Of a DNA stretch of 64,000 bases, positions 25,774-34,185 are shown piece after piece. Under the pieces are notes generated by a model. That model did no database searches. It was not told the DNA's origin and saw only the letters and a program-made list of their open reading frames with translations. The position numbers were made by a program, and so were the translations under genes. Positions within the stretch are counted from its first letter, which is position 1, and the number at the start of each line of letters is the position of its first letter. The DNA is taken from contig NZ_JAQGNX010000127.1 in NCBI RefSeq assembly GCF_028293835.1, forward strand, positions 62,001 through 126,000, written 5' to 3'. This DNA is from Pseudomonas sp. Its GTDB lineage: Bacteria > Pseudomonadota > Gammaproteobacteria > Pseudomonadales > Pseudomonadaceae.

Positions 25774-26379
25774 ATGTCTGAAGCTCAATTGGCTGAGACC
25801 CGGCCGGTGGACGTTCAACAGCGTACGGCCGAGCACGTGCAGCCTGGCTCGCCGCTGGGTATCAAGCGCGTGCCGGTGGGTTCACCGGTCTACAACGACG
25901 TCGTGACCTTTCTGTATGAGGAGGCCACGTTGCTGGACCAGATCCGCCTGCAGGAGTGGGCCGCACGCCTGGCAACCGATCTGATTTATACCGTGCCCCT
26001 GCGCCAGACGCGGACGGCGGCTGAGTTGTCGACCACCATCGTGCGCACGGTTCAGCATTACCACGATGACTACCGCTCGATTCTGGGACGAATCTTGCGC
26101 CTGTCCGGCAAAAGCGCCTGGGCCGAAGATCCACCGTCGCGCACCCGGCGTCTGGTAACCAACGTGTTTGTCGAAGAAACGGTAAAGGCCGACGAGTTTA
26201 TCGTCACCAGCTACCTGTTGCTGACCCGCAGCCGCTTCAAGGAGCATCACGTCGACATCATCAGCGGCGAGCGGCGCGACTTGCTTCGATTTGGTAATGA
26301 CGGAATCAAACTGGCGCGGCGAGAGGTTATTCTTGACCAAGCGGTGCTGGGCACGCCGAATTTGGCGGTGTTTCTCTAA
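25774..26379 (+). CDS. ditA2: Ring-hydroxylating dioxygenase beta subunit (DitA2-like)
   Basis: At 201 residues this is a typical small structural subunit of an alpha3beta3 Rieske dioxygenase. It has the NTF2-like fold with FLYEEATLLDQIRLQEW near the N-terminus and RTRRLVTNVFVEE in the sheet. It lies 54 bases after the alpha subunit and is cotranscribed. A REP repeat follows at once, ending the unit. Confidence 0.93.
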   Translation: MSEAQLAETRPVDVQQRTAEHVQPGSPLGIKRVPVGSPVYNDVVTFLYEEATLLDQIRLQEWAARLATDLIYTVPLRQTRTAAELSTTIVRTVQHYHDDYRSILGRILRLSGKSAWAEDPPSRTRRLVTNVFVEETVKADEFIVTSYLLLTRSRFKEHHVDIISGERRDLLRFGNDGIKLARREVILDQAVLGTPNLAVFL

Positions 26380-26395
26380 CGGGCTTACACACCTT

Positions 26396-26469
26396 CTGTA
26401 GGAGCCAACTTGTTGGCGAGGTTTTGGTGCGTCGAATACACCGCCTCGCCAACAGGTCGGCTCTTACAG
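26396..26469. repeat. REP-type inverted repeat pair, overlapping a gene end
   Basis: CTGTAGGAGCCAACTTGTTGG and CCAACAGGTCGGCTCTTACAG are imperfect complements. The right arm covers the last bases and stop codon of the convergent DUF2889 gene, so the repeat supplies that protein's C-terminus. Confidence 0.85.
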
Positions 26470-27216
26470 GGGGGCTGTGAATGTCTGGTTCAGCCATCCC
26501 TGATCGTCTGCACACAACGCCTCACCCGATTCATTAAAACTCCAGGTCGAGCCCTTGATTCGTAGTGCATCAAGGGCGCGGCTGCTTTGCTGGCTGTAGC
26601 AGCGGTCGGTGCTAGAGGCGTGCACCTGAGCGTCAAGGTTGTACACCCGGCCCATGGAAATCATCGTGCAGCGGCGCAGTAACAGCGCCGCTTCAGCTTC
26701 GTCCGCGCCCAGCGTTCCCAAGGCCCAGCGCGCCATGCCCTCGCGCAGGTTGATACCGGTGAATGGATCGGGCCCCTCGATCTGCATCCCTTGGGTTACC
26801 CATGACAAGAACGGCTCGCCGTTGAGTTGCAAACTCGGCTGTGTGCGATCATTGACCCGCAGCGGCACCTGAATGTCATACCGACGAACCTGTACCGGGC
26901 GCAAGGTCGCCGCAAGGGCCAGTCCCGCCAGGTCCAATAGGTGCGTGCATTGGTGTTGGGCGTCAGTTTGACGGGTGACCGAATGGGCAATAGGTGACAA
27001 GCGCATGCCGATCAGCTCCCGCAATGGTTCGGTGGCTTGGGAGCAGGCCGAATAGGGGAAGCGCAGCGCTTCGCCAGTGATGTCAAGCAAGGTCTGATGG
27101 TCGTGACGCAGGTGCACACGAAAGTGATGGAAGTCGTCTTCCAAGGCCGCACGAACGTGACCCTGATCCCCCTGGACGGTCGATACAATCACCACTCGGC
27201 GACGAAAAGTACTCAT
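26464..27216 (-). CDS. DUF2889 domain-containing protein
   Basis: The 250-residue protein opens with STFRRRVVIVSTVQGDQGHVRAAL, given here as STFRRRVVIV then QGDQGHVRAALEDDFHHFRV, followed by an R-x-P-Y-S-x-C segment near residue 55. These are hallmarks of DUF2889 proteins, which recur in aromatic and steroid catabolic clusters but have no established function. No signal peptide or membrane helix is seen. AAGGAT precedes the ATG at 27216. It is divergent from the next SDR gene across a 25-bp dyad, so it is probably coregulated with the pathway. Confidence 0.75.
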   Translation of the reverse strand: MSTFRRRVVIVSTVQGDQGHVRAALEDDFHHFRVHLRHDHQTLLDITGEALRFPYSACSQATEPLRELIGMRLSPIAHSVTRQTDAQHQCTHLLDLAGLALAATLRPVQVRRYDIQVPLRVNDRTQPSLQLNGEPFLSWVTQGMQIEGPDPFTGINLREGMARWALGTLGADEAEAALLLRRCTMISMGRVYNLDAQVHASSTDRCYSQQSSRALDALRIKGSTWSFNESGEALCADDQGWLNQTFTAPL

Positions 27217-27267
27217 CAGAAATTATCCTTTTTAGGTCAGGCCGGATAGATTTTTATGAGGTATAGT

Positions 27268-27292
27268 TGAACACTAAAACGGATTATGTTCA
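27268..27292. promoter_or_regulatory. 25-bp dyad (regulon site 5), divergent DUF2889 / SDR
   Basis: TGAACAC-N11-ATGTTCA has perfect TGAACA...TGTTCA symmetry. It lies 70 bases before the SDR start and 52 before the DUF2889 start. It is the most symmetric copy. Confidence 0.72.
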
Positions 27293-27361
27293 TTACCTAA
27301 TCACTAAAAAAAGCAGTACTGAAACACCCACCTTGAACAACAACAATAAAAGGAGCGGCTA

Positions 27362-28162
27362 ATGGGCCTGCTGCGAGAACAAGTGGCGTTGATCACCGGT
27401 GCCGGTGGTGGAATTGGTCGTGGCGTGGCCCTGAGCTTCGCCAAAGAGGGTGCCGCCGTGGTGGTCGCCGAACTGGACGAAGTCAGCGGCGCGGCGGTCG
27501 CTGAAGAATTAAAGGCGCTGGGTGCACAAGCGGTCTTCATCAAGACCGACGTCAGTAACAAAGCTGATATAGAAGCGGCCATCGCGGCGGCGGTCGACCA
27601 CTTTGGCGGGCTGGATATTCTGGTCAATAATGCCTTTGCGCCGACGCCCAATGTGCTGCTTGAGGAAAAAACCGACGCCATGCTGGAGCAGACGCTTAAC
27701 TCAACCGTCTGGGCGGCCTGGTGGTCGATGAAAGCCGCGTTGCCGCACATGCAGAAGCGTGGCGGCGGCAAGATCATCAATTTCTATTCCATCGACACCG
27801 AGATCGGCGCTTGGCTGCATGGTGACTACAACACCGCAAAAGCAGCCATCGTCGGGCTGACCCGCAGTGCCGCGGCGGAATGGGGACGCTTCAACATTCG
27901 GGTGAACGCCATCGCGCCAACAGCCATGGGCGCGACTTTTTTTAAATTGGCGGAAGAAAATCCGGGGTTTGCGGAAATGTCGGCGTCAATGCGCCCATTG
28001 GGTCGTTGTGGCGAGCCGGAGGCAGATATCGGCCCAGTGGTGGTGTTTCTGGCATCGGAAATGTCGCGCTTCATGACCGGCGAGACGCTGCATGTCGATG
28101 GTGGCTTACATTTGCCTGGCTACAACTCACGGCCCAAGCATATTCCAGCTCGGGAATACTGA
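27362..28162 (+). CDS. ditI: SDR family oxidoreductase (DitI-like)
   Basis: This 266-residue classical SDR has ITGAGGGIG, VNNAF, FYSID for the serine and YNTAK for Tyr/Lys, then LHVDGG and a C-terminal tail ending PAREY. AGGAG lies just before ATG 27362. It stands alone between DUF2889 and the CoA ligase, in the place of the ditI dehydrogenase. It probably oxidises a ring hydroxyl introduced by the P450 or an aldol intermediate. Confidence 0.82.
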   Translation: MGLLREQVALITGAGGGIGRGVALSFAKEGAAVVVAELDEVSGAAVAEELKALGAQAVFIKTDVSNKADIEAAIAAAVDHFGGLDILVNNAFAPTPNVLLEEKTDAMLEQTLNSTVWAAWWSMKAALPHMQKRGGGKIINFYSIDTEIGAWLHGDYNTAKAAIVGLTRSAAAEWGRFNIRVNAIAPTAMGATFFKLAEENPGFAEMSASMRPLGRCGEPEADIGPVVVFLASEMSRFMTGETLHVDGGLHLPGYNSRPKHIPAREY

Positions 28163-28176
28163 GGCATAGAAATAGA

Positions 28177-28197
28177 GCGGTGTGCCTGACACACCGC
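28177..28197 (+). terminator. Hairpin after ditI
   Basis: GCGGTGTG-CCTGA-CACACCGC is a perfect 8-base stem 15 bases after the ditI stop, followed by CTTCCC. It lacks a strong T run. A near-identical stem lies at 28442-28466. Confidence 0.5.
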
Positions 28198-28247
28198 CTT
28201 CCCAAATGAATTCGGTTCCACTGAGATTTCGGCAAGGTACTGAGCCC

Positions 28248-28324
28248 TTTAGGAGCCAACTTGTTGGCGAGGCGATCTGCCAGGCAAACCGCATTGGCCC
28301 CTTCGCCAACAAGTCGGCTCTTTT
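28248..28324. repeat. REP-type inverted repeat pair
   Basis: TTTAGGAGCCAACTTGTTGG and CCAACAAGTCGGCTC arms about 35 bases apart, in the 310-base gap between convergent ditI and the CoA ligase. The gap otherwise holds the two hairpins and no gene. Confidence 0.82.
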
Positions 28325-28441
28325 CAAACAACACATAACGTATTGACTTAAAAATAATCCTACGGGTTTTGTGTTCGCTGCGCGACAGCGCGGCGTCGGA
28401 GACGTGGCGGAACCTCCTATAGAGCACGCTCTGTTGCAGAT

Positions 28442-28466
28442 GCGCGGTGTGGATGACACACCGCGC
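28442..28466. terminator. Hairpin at the end of the CoA-ligase gene
   Basis: GCGCGGTGTG-GATGA-CACACCGCGC is a perfect 10-base stem with a 5-base loop, 7 bases beyond the ligase stop. It likely terminates the minus-strand transcript. It shares its 8-base core with the ditI hairpin. Confidence 0.55.
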
Positions 28467-28472
28467 TGGCCT

Positions 28473-30116
28473 TTAGCGCTTGGCAACCTTGATATCGGTA
28501 TCGTCCAGATCCCAGGTAGTTGCTGTCTTGCCTTCATCCCGCAGCAAGTATTTGAGCACCCGGCCCTGGGGGTTTTTCGGCAGGCTGGTGCGGAACTCGA
28601 TGTAGCGCGGCAGTGCGTAATACGGCACCGCGTCTGCGGCCCAGCGAAACAGATCCTCCTGACTCAACTGCACGCCTTCGTGCAGCACCGCAGTCACTTT
28701 AACGTCATCCTCACCCTTGTCCGAGGGCACAGCATGCACCGCCACTTCGGACAATGCCGGATGAATGGCGAACGCAGCTTCCATTTCAAAGCTGGAAATG
28801 TTCTCGCCACGCCTGCGCAAATAATCCTTTTTCCGGTCCACGAAATAGAAGAAACCGTCGTCGTCGAACTTGCCAACGTCACCCGTGTGAAACCACATAT
28901 TGCGCATCAGCTTGTGGGTGTCTTCAGGGCGCCGCCAGTAGCCTTGAAACATGATGTCCGGACACAGTGGCCGAACCACGATTTCCCCTGGGGTATTCAC
29001 AGGTACTTCCTGATCCAGTTCGTCGAATATCCGCACATCAAAGTCAGCGATACGTTTGCCTGATGATCCCGGGGCGGCGTATTCACCCGCCGCCAGCGAG
29101 GTAATGACGCAGGCTTCGGTGAGGCCGTAGCCGTTGCCACCCACCAGTTTGGTGCCGAATCGTTCACGCCAGGTTTTCTTGGTTTCTTCCGTGTACGGGT
29201 TGCCGCGTGCGGTGTGGATCTGACCCTTGCAGCGCAGCATGGCCTCGTTGTCCGGCGCTTGTGCCAGCAGGCCGCCCATGCCCCCAAGAATCGAGGCGAT
29301 GGTTGCACCGGAACGCTCGACCTCTTGCCAAAAGTTGGAGACCGAGAAGCGCGGAAGTATCGCGGCGCGAGCGCCCACCAGAATGCTGGCGATGATGCTT
29401 ACGCACAGGGCATTCATATGGAACAGTGGCAGTGGGGTGATGGTCACGTCATCTTCACTGGCAGGTCCCGCGCGCAACTGCAGGCGGGCCAGGTTGCACA
29501 TGAAGTTGTAGCTGATCATGCAGCCCTTGGACGGGCCTGTGGTCCCTGATGTGTAGATCAGGCAAGCAAGGTCGGCCGGCTGTGGTTTGACCAACAGTGG
29601 CGTGTCGTCACTGCCGCGATAGTCATCCAGAGGCTCGATGGCGATAGCGCAGGCAGGCGGCTCGCCGAGCTCTTTACCGGCCGACAACCTGAACAGAATG
29701 CGCTTCACGTCGGTCAGCTGTTCGGCGATGGCCGCCATACGAGGCAGATAGTCAGCCTCGCAGATCACCAGTTGAGTGCCGGTGTCGGCAACCTGATGAC
29801 GCAGGAATTCACCCTTCAGCGCGGTATTGATGGGCACGCTGACCGCACACAGCTTGTTGATTGCTAACCAGGTGACCACCGCGTCAACGTTGTTGTCGAG
29901 CATGGTCAATACGGTATCGCCGGCTTGAATGCCTTGAGCGGTTAGCGCATTGGCCATCCGCGTAGAAAGACGATCAATTTCAAGGTATGTGTACAACTCT
30001 CCGCTGAAATCCAGCAGAACCTTATCTGGAAGCCTTGCTACTGCTCGGTCCAATGCCGAGATAACCGTGTCTCTTTCACCGACCGCCCACGTCTCCGGAT
30101 TTCCAATGCCGCTCAT
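28473..30116 (-). CDS. ditJ: AMP-forming acyl-CoA ligase (DitJ-like)
   Basis: This 547-residue ANL-family ligase has the P-loop YTSGTTGPSKGC near residues 191-202, GYGLTEA, the hinge Asp region HTGDVGKFDDDG, RKKDYLRRRGENIS and the C-terminal Lys in NPQGRVLKY. These are the complete motifs for adenylation and thioester formation. It should attach CoA to the carboxyl of a diterpenoid acid. AGGAG lies 8 bases before the ATG at 30116. It is divergent from a TetR gene, in the same neighbourhood as known ditJ. Confidence 0.9.
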   Translation of the reverse strand: MSGIGNPETWAVGERDTVISALDRAVARLPDKVLLDFSGELYTYLEIDRLSTRMANALTAQGIQAGDTVLTMLDNNVDAVVTWLAINKLCAVSVPINTALKGEFLRHQVADTGTQLVICEADYLPRMAAIAEQLTDVKRILFRLSAGKELGEPPACAIAIEPLDDYRGSDDTPLLVKPQPADLACLIYTSGTTGPSKGCMISYNFMCNLARLQLRAGPASEDDVTITPLPLFHMNALCVSIIASILVGARAAILPRFSVSNFWQEVERSGATIASILGGMGGLLAQAPDNEAMLRCKGQIHTARGNPYTEETKKTWRERFGTKLVGGNGYGLTEACVITSLAAGEYAAPGSSGKRIADFDVRIFDELDQEVPVNTPGEIVVRPLCPDIMFQGYWRRPEDTHKLMRNMWFHTGDVGKFDDDGFFYFVDRKKDYLRRRGENISSFEMEAAFAIHPALSEVAVHAVPSDKGEDDVKVTAVLHEGVQLSQEDLFRWAADAVPYYALPRYIEFRTSLPKNPQGRVLKYLLRDEGKTATTWDLDDTDIKVAKR

Positions 30117-30299
30117 AGCTATACTCCTATTTTGGGGTCATCCCAGCAGTAGGGTGCCCGATTTTATTTTGGATATAGAATGGCATTCTAAATAGGAATT
30201 TACTAAAAGTCTTTAGGCATAAGTTGAACAAAAACCTCAGTTCATGCTTATTTCCTATGCTAACGTGCCTACTTGAATTATCCACGGGTCTTTACATTC

Positions 30300-31031
30300 A
30301 TGCCGAAACGCGCAAATCAGGTGGCCGAAGCTGCCGCTCCTGACGCTGGTTTGACAGCTAAAAAGAAAGCCAGCGTGGCTGAAAAAAAACCTAAGGTCGC
30401 CCGTAAAACCGCTGCTGACAGCGCTGGGCCGGCCCCCAAGGTCAAGCCTAATCGACGTTCAGAAGAAACGATCGCCAACATCCTCGCCGCCACTGGTGAA
30501 GTGGTGTTGCAGTCGGGTGCAGACCGCATCTCGATTTTGGACGTGTGCAAGGTGGCAAGCATTTCTCGGGGCACCTTCTATCGCTACTTTTCTTCCCAGG
30601 AAGACTTGCTTGATACCTTCTCCAGGCATCAACGCGACAGCTTCCACACCTCGCTAACGGCGGCGTTGGGCGGGATTGACGAGCCTGAGGCACGACTCAA
30701 TGCGTTGTTTGCGTACATCGACAACTACCTTGAGAAAAGTCGCGCCCGGCGCTTGCTGGTGGTGGCCCCGGACTACGCGCTGGGTTTCTTCCGGCGAATT
30801 TTCCATGACTCCATTGTGCGTTTCCAGGATGTCCTGGATATCGTGTTTGACGAGTGGGATAACCGCCTTGGCGTGCGTCTGGACCGGGAGTTGATCTGCG
30901 AGATGGTCATCCGTTACGTACTCAGTGAAATACTCGTGCCAGAAAGTGCCAGCCGACGGTTATTGCCAGTGCGGTTGAAAAAATTGCTGGCAGCGCTGAC
31001 GATGGGGTCTACCTCCCGTACTCGACGCTGA
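30300..31031 (+). CDS. TetR family regulator with Lys/Ala-rich N-terminal tail (DitK position)
   Basis: The 243-residue protein has an unusual basic tail of about 55 residues (KKKASVAEKKPKVARKTAA), followed by a TetR helix-turn-helix (RISILDVCKVASISRGTFYRYF) near residues 76-100 and a helical ligand domain. The tail resembles H1/AlgP-like DNA-binding extensions. ATG 30300 is chosen over TTG 30273. Being divergent from the CoA ligase, it may repress it; regulation by an acyl-CoA is common in the family. A poor half-match to the dyad (TGAACA at 30225) lies in the gap. Confidence 0.85.
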   Translation: MPKRANQVAEAAAPDAGLTAKKKASVAEKKPKVARKTAADSAGPAPKVKPNRRSEETIANILAATGEVVLQSGADRISILDVCKVASISRGTFYRYFSSQEDLLDTFSRHQRDSFHTSLTAALGGIDEPEARLNALFAYIDNYLEKSRARRLLVVAPDYALGFFRRIFHDSIVRFQDVLDIVFDEWDNRLGVRLDRELICEMVIRYVLSEILVPESASRRLLPVRLKKLLAALTMGSTSRTRR

Positions 31032-31065
31032 ACCGGTTGATTTAGACGCTACCTCTGCGCAGACA

Positions 31066-31101
31066 AACCGCCATTTCCGCTAAGGGATGGCGGTTTTTTT
31101 T
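31066..31101 (+). terminator. Rho-independent terminator after TetR gene
   Basis: AACCGCCAT, a 12-base loop, and ATGGCGGTT form a stem followed by eight T. It lies 35 bases after the TetR stop. Confidence 0.88.
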
Positions 31102-31217
31102 CGTCTGGATTTTCACAATATCCCCGTTTTATGAGCCGTTTGACGTTCTTTGGCGAAACGTCGATGGCCCTCGCAACGCTCTGGAAAGGGCTTTTAGCCC
31201 GCAAGATGAAAATAAAC

Positions 31218-31242
31218 TGAACAGTATTTTGATTTATGCTCA
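31218..31242. promoter_or_regulatory. 25-bp dyad (regulon site 6)
   Basis: TGAACAG-N11-ATGCTCA lies 81 bases before the amidohydrolase start. A second TTTATGCTCA follows 16 bases on. The right half has TGC instead of TGT, so the ACA-N13-TGT core is imperfect here. Confidence 0.6.
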
Positions 31243-31322
31243 AATTAATTTTATGCTCAGGTCTCGCAGTCACCCAGAACAATCACAAGAAACGTCAAGT
31301 TCTTATCTCGAGGTCCCTGATT

Positions 31323-32402
31323 ATGCTTATTGACCTGCACGCTCATGCACCGCTTCCTGGCTACTACAACCAACACCCGCACTGGGGTCCTTTTTTCGAA
31401 GCCTGTGACGATGGCGACATCCGCCTGCGGGTTGGCAAATGGGTTCTAACCCTGGGCTCGCCGGAACGTAAGGCAGCTGTACGCGCCGGGAACGGTTTGA
31501 AGCTCGAGGAATACATGGCGCGCTGGGCCGACCCTAAAGTGCGGCTGGCGGGAATGGATGCTGCCGGTCAAAACCTGCAAATAGTCTCGGTACCGTCCCA
31601 CTGCTACATGTACTGGACCGAAGCCGAATACGCTGTGCCGTACGCTCGCACCGTTAACGACACCTTCGCCGAATATTGCTCTGCCGCCCCTGATCGATTG
31701 ATGTTCTGGGCCCACGCACCGCTGAATTCGCCAAAAGAAGCAGCCATCGAATTGCACCGTGCCTGCACCCAACTGGGCGCTAAAGGACTGTCCGCAGGTG
31801 GTGCCAACTTTGGTGGTCTGGAGTTCGATTCGCCTGAACTGGACCCGGTGTGGAAGGTGCTGTGCGACCTCGACCTGCCGATGTTCATCCATGGCTACAA
31901 CCAGTCTGTGACCTGGGGCGACCGCGCCAACGAAGACCGCTACGAAACCACGGCCATTGTCGGTATGCAGTACGACGAAACCCGCTGCTTCTGGAACTTG
32001 ATTTGCGGTGGCGTGCTAGACCGTTTCCCGAACCTCAAGGTCTACATCACCCACGGCGGCGGCTACGTGCCTTATCAACTGGGTCGTCTGGCGCAAACCA
32101 ACAAAAACCTCGACGTGGTACACAACAAGCGTCCAGTGCTCGACTACATGAAAAACTTCTACTTCGACGTCGAATTGCATGAGTTACCGATGCGTCAGGC
32201 GTTGATTGAGGTGGTCGGTGCGGACCAAATGCTCTACGGCAGCAACTTTGGTGGCAGCGATGCAGTGCGTCACGACTTGACCGACGGGCTCAGGATTTCG
32301 GACGCTGATCTACAGAAAATCCGCTGGCAGAACGCCTGCAAGCTGTTGCACCTGGATCCAGCGAAAATTGGTCAGGTGACGCCGTCCAAGGTAGCGGTCT
32401 GA
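31323..32402 (+). CDS. Amidohydrolase_2 (ACMSD-like) family protein, atypical metal site
   Basis: This 359-residue TIM-barrel protein of the decarboxylase/hydrolase family has DLHAHAP near residues 4-10, FIHGYN and ITHGGGY. The late motif, normally G-[ST]-D-[FY], reads YGSNFGG, so the usual catalytic Asp is Asn. Family members decarboxylate aromatic or vinylogous acids, or hydrolyse C-C or lactone bonds. The start at 31323 gives the canonical N-terminus. Its stop overlaps the next start by one base in an operon of four: amidohydrolase, FAH, dehydrogenase, thiolase. Confidence 0.82.
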   Translation: MLIDLHAHAPLPGYYNQHPHWGPFFEACDDGDIRLRVGKWVLTLGSPERKAAVRAGNGLKLEEYMARWADPKVRLAGMDAAGQNLQIVSVPSHCYMYWTEAEYAVPYARTVNDTFAEYCSAAPDRLMFWAHAPLNSPKEAAIELHRACTQLGAKGLSAGGANFGGLEFDSPELDPVWKVLCDLDLPMFIHGYNQSVTWGDRANEDRYETTAIVGMQYDETRCFWNLICGGVLDRFPNLKVYITHGGGYVPYQLGRLAQTNKNLDVVHNKRPVLDYMKNFYFDVELHELPMRQALIEVVGADQMLYGSNFGGSDAVRHDLTDGLRISDADLQKIRWQNACKLLHLDPAKIGQVTPSKVAV

Positions 32403-33271
32403 TGAAACTGGCGCGCTGCTCATATTTCGGCACCGGCGTGTTCTGGGGGGTAGTCGACGTCCAGCAAGACATGGTCACGCCCATCTCTGGCGAATTCAGT
32501 TCCTGGGCGCCGAAAGTCGCCCGGGGCGCTGGTATCAGCGCCCTGCGCTTTGCCGGCCCGCCATTGCCATTGTCAAAGGTGCAACTGTTGCCGCCCATCG
32601 AACCGGTTAATCGGGTGGTGGTGGCCGGGGCAAATTATGCCAAGCATCTGGTTGAATTCGGTCTTGCACCGCCGTCGCAGCCAGTAGCATTTCTCAAAGC
32701 CTACGGCGCGCTAATCGGTGCTAATGATCCGATTCGTTTTCCGCCACTGACCAACGAACTGGACCATGAAGTGGAATTGGTCGCCGTGATTGGCAGCGAT
32801 GAAATCGACCTCGACGATCCGTTGGGTTGCGTGCTCGGCTACACCGTTGGCAACGACGTCAGTGCTCGTGATTTGCAGCGCAGTGGGCCGGTCGGGATCG
32901 GCATGGACCTGTTCGCGGCGAAAAGCCAGGACCGCACTACCGGTCTGGGCCCGTGGGTGGTGACCAAGGATGAATTTGGGCCAGGTTCTCCGAAGCTGCG
33001 CCTGGTGCTTAAAGTCAACGGCGAAACCCGGCAGGACGGCACGACAGCCGACATGACCTGGGACGTCGGCCAACTGATTGCATTCGTGCAACAACGCTCA
33101 AGCTTTGCTTGCGGCGATGTGCTGTTCACCGGCTCTCCCGCCGGTGTCGGCATGGGCACCGGACTGTTTCTGAAACCGGGCGATGTGGTCGAAGCAAGCA
33201 TCGACGGCATCGGTACCTTGCGCAACGTCGTGAGCGAAAAAACGGCTGCTTATTCGAAGGTCTCCCCATGA
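32402..33271 (+). CDS. Fumarylacetoacetate-hydrolase-family protein
   Basis: This 289-residue FAH protein has the metal block ELDHEVELVAVI, NDVSARD, GLGPWVV and GDVLFTGSPAGVG. Its C-terminal third closely follows the 17134 protein (EASIDGIGTL in both). It overlaps the amidohydrolase stop by one base and the dehydrogenase start by four (ATGA). It probably hydrolyses a 1,3-diketone or decarboxylates a keto acid during ring opening. Confidence 0.85.
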   Translation: MKLARCSYFGTGVFWGVVDVQQDMVTPISGEFSSWAPKVARGAGISALRFAGPPLPLSKVQLLPPIEPVNRVVVAGANYAKHLVEFGLAPPSQPVAFLKAYGALIGANDPIRFPPLTNELDHEVELVAVIGSDEIDLDDPLGCVLGYTVGNDVSARDLQRSGPVGIGMDLFAAKSQDRTTGLGPWVVTKDEFGPGSPKLRLVLKVNGETRQDGTTADMTWDVGQLIAFVQQRSSFACGDVLFTGSPAGVGMGTGLFLKPGDVVEASIDGIGTLRNVVSEKTAAYSKVSP

Positions 33272-34185
33272 GTACTAACATGAATTCCCACAAGCCAGAC
33301 AAGATCATTGTGGTCGGTGCCGGGTTGATGGGCACCGGGATCGCCCACGGTTTCGCCAGCTCAGGGTTTCAGACCTTGCTGGTGGATACCAACGCGGAGT
33401 CGCTTTCGAAAGCCAAAGGCAATATCGAAAAAATCCTCAACGACGGCGTCAAACTCGGCAAAGTCAGCGCAGAACAGGCGCAAGCATCGTTCGCCAACCT
33501 GGTGACCTGTGGTGACTTGAATGAGGCAGCGATTGGCGCCAACTGGCTGGTGGAAACCGTCTCTGAGCAGTTGGCGGTAAAAAAGGCCATCGTCACCCTG
33601 GCGGCGCCGCTGTTGGCCGAAAATGCCATTATCGCGACCAACACCTCGGCCCTGAGCGTCACTGAAATTGCAGCCTCCATCGGCAGTGCCGACCGGGTCA
33701 TCGGTATGCACTTCTTCAATCCCGTGCACAAAATGAAGCTGGTAGAACTGGTGCGCGGGCTGGCCACCAGCGATGACACCGTGGCGCGAACCCGCGCATT
33801 GTGCGAGGCCATGGGCAAAACATCGATTGTGGTTAACGAGTCGCCGGGGCTGACCACCAGCCGCATGTCAGCAATGCTCGGTAACGAAGCGATGTACATG
33901 CTGCAAGAGGGCATTGCTACTGCCGAAGACATCGACACTGCGCTGCGCCTGGGTTTCAACCACCCAATGGGACCCCTGGAACTGGGCGACCTGACGGGCT
34001 GGGACACGCGTCTTGCGGTGCTGCGTTATCTGCATCAGACCCTGGGCGAGAAGTTTCGCCCGTGCCCGCTGATTATCAAGATGGTGGCGGCGGGGCGCCT
34101 GGGTCGTAAAACCGGACACGGCGTCTATCGCTATGAAGACAACAAAGCCGTGCCAGGCAGTGGCCTGAAAGCGAGCACGCTATGA
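33268..34185 (+). CDS. 3-hydroxyacyl-CoA dehydrogenase
   Basis: The 305-residue protein has the NAD fold VVGAGLMGTGIA from about residue 15, the catalytic His in GMHFFNPVHKMKLVELV and the C-terminal dimer domain with GFNHPMGPLELGDLTG. All are standard for the FadB2/PaaH-type enzyme. It should oxidise 3-hydroxyacyl-CoA to 3-ketoacyl-CoA. It is coupled by ATGA to both neighbours, and the thiolase that follows is the next beta-oxidation step. It may be the ditN equivalent. Confidence 0.93.
   Translation: MSTNMNSHKPDKIIVVGAGLMGTGIAHGFASSGFQTLLVDTNAESLSKAKGNIEKILNDGVKLGKVSAEQAQASFANLVTCGDLNEAAIGANWLVETVSEQLAVKKAIVTLAAPLLAENAIIATNTSALSVTEIAASIGSADRVIGMHFFNPVHKMKLVELVRGLATSDDTVARTRALCEAMGKTSIVVNESPGLTTSRMSAMLGNEAMYMLQEGIATAEDIDTALRLGFNHPMGPLELGDLTGWDTRLAVLRYLHQTLGEKFRPCPLIIKMVAAGRLGRKTGHGVYRYEDNKAVPGSGLKASTL

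Noticed and set aside
30225..30250. Possible dyad copy between CoA ligase and TetR
   Set aside because: The right half is displaced by one base (N12), breaking the spacing shared by the other seven.
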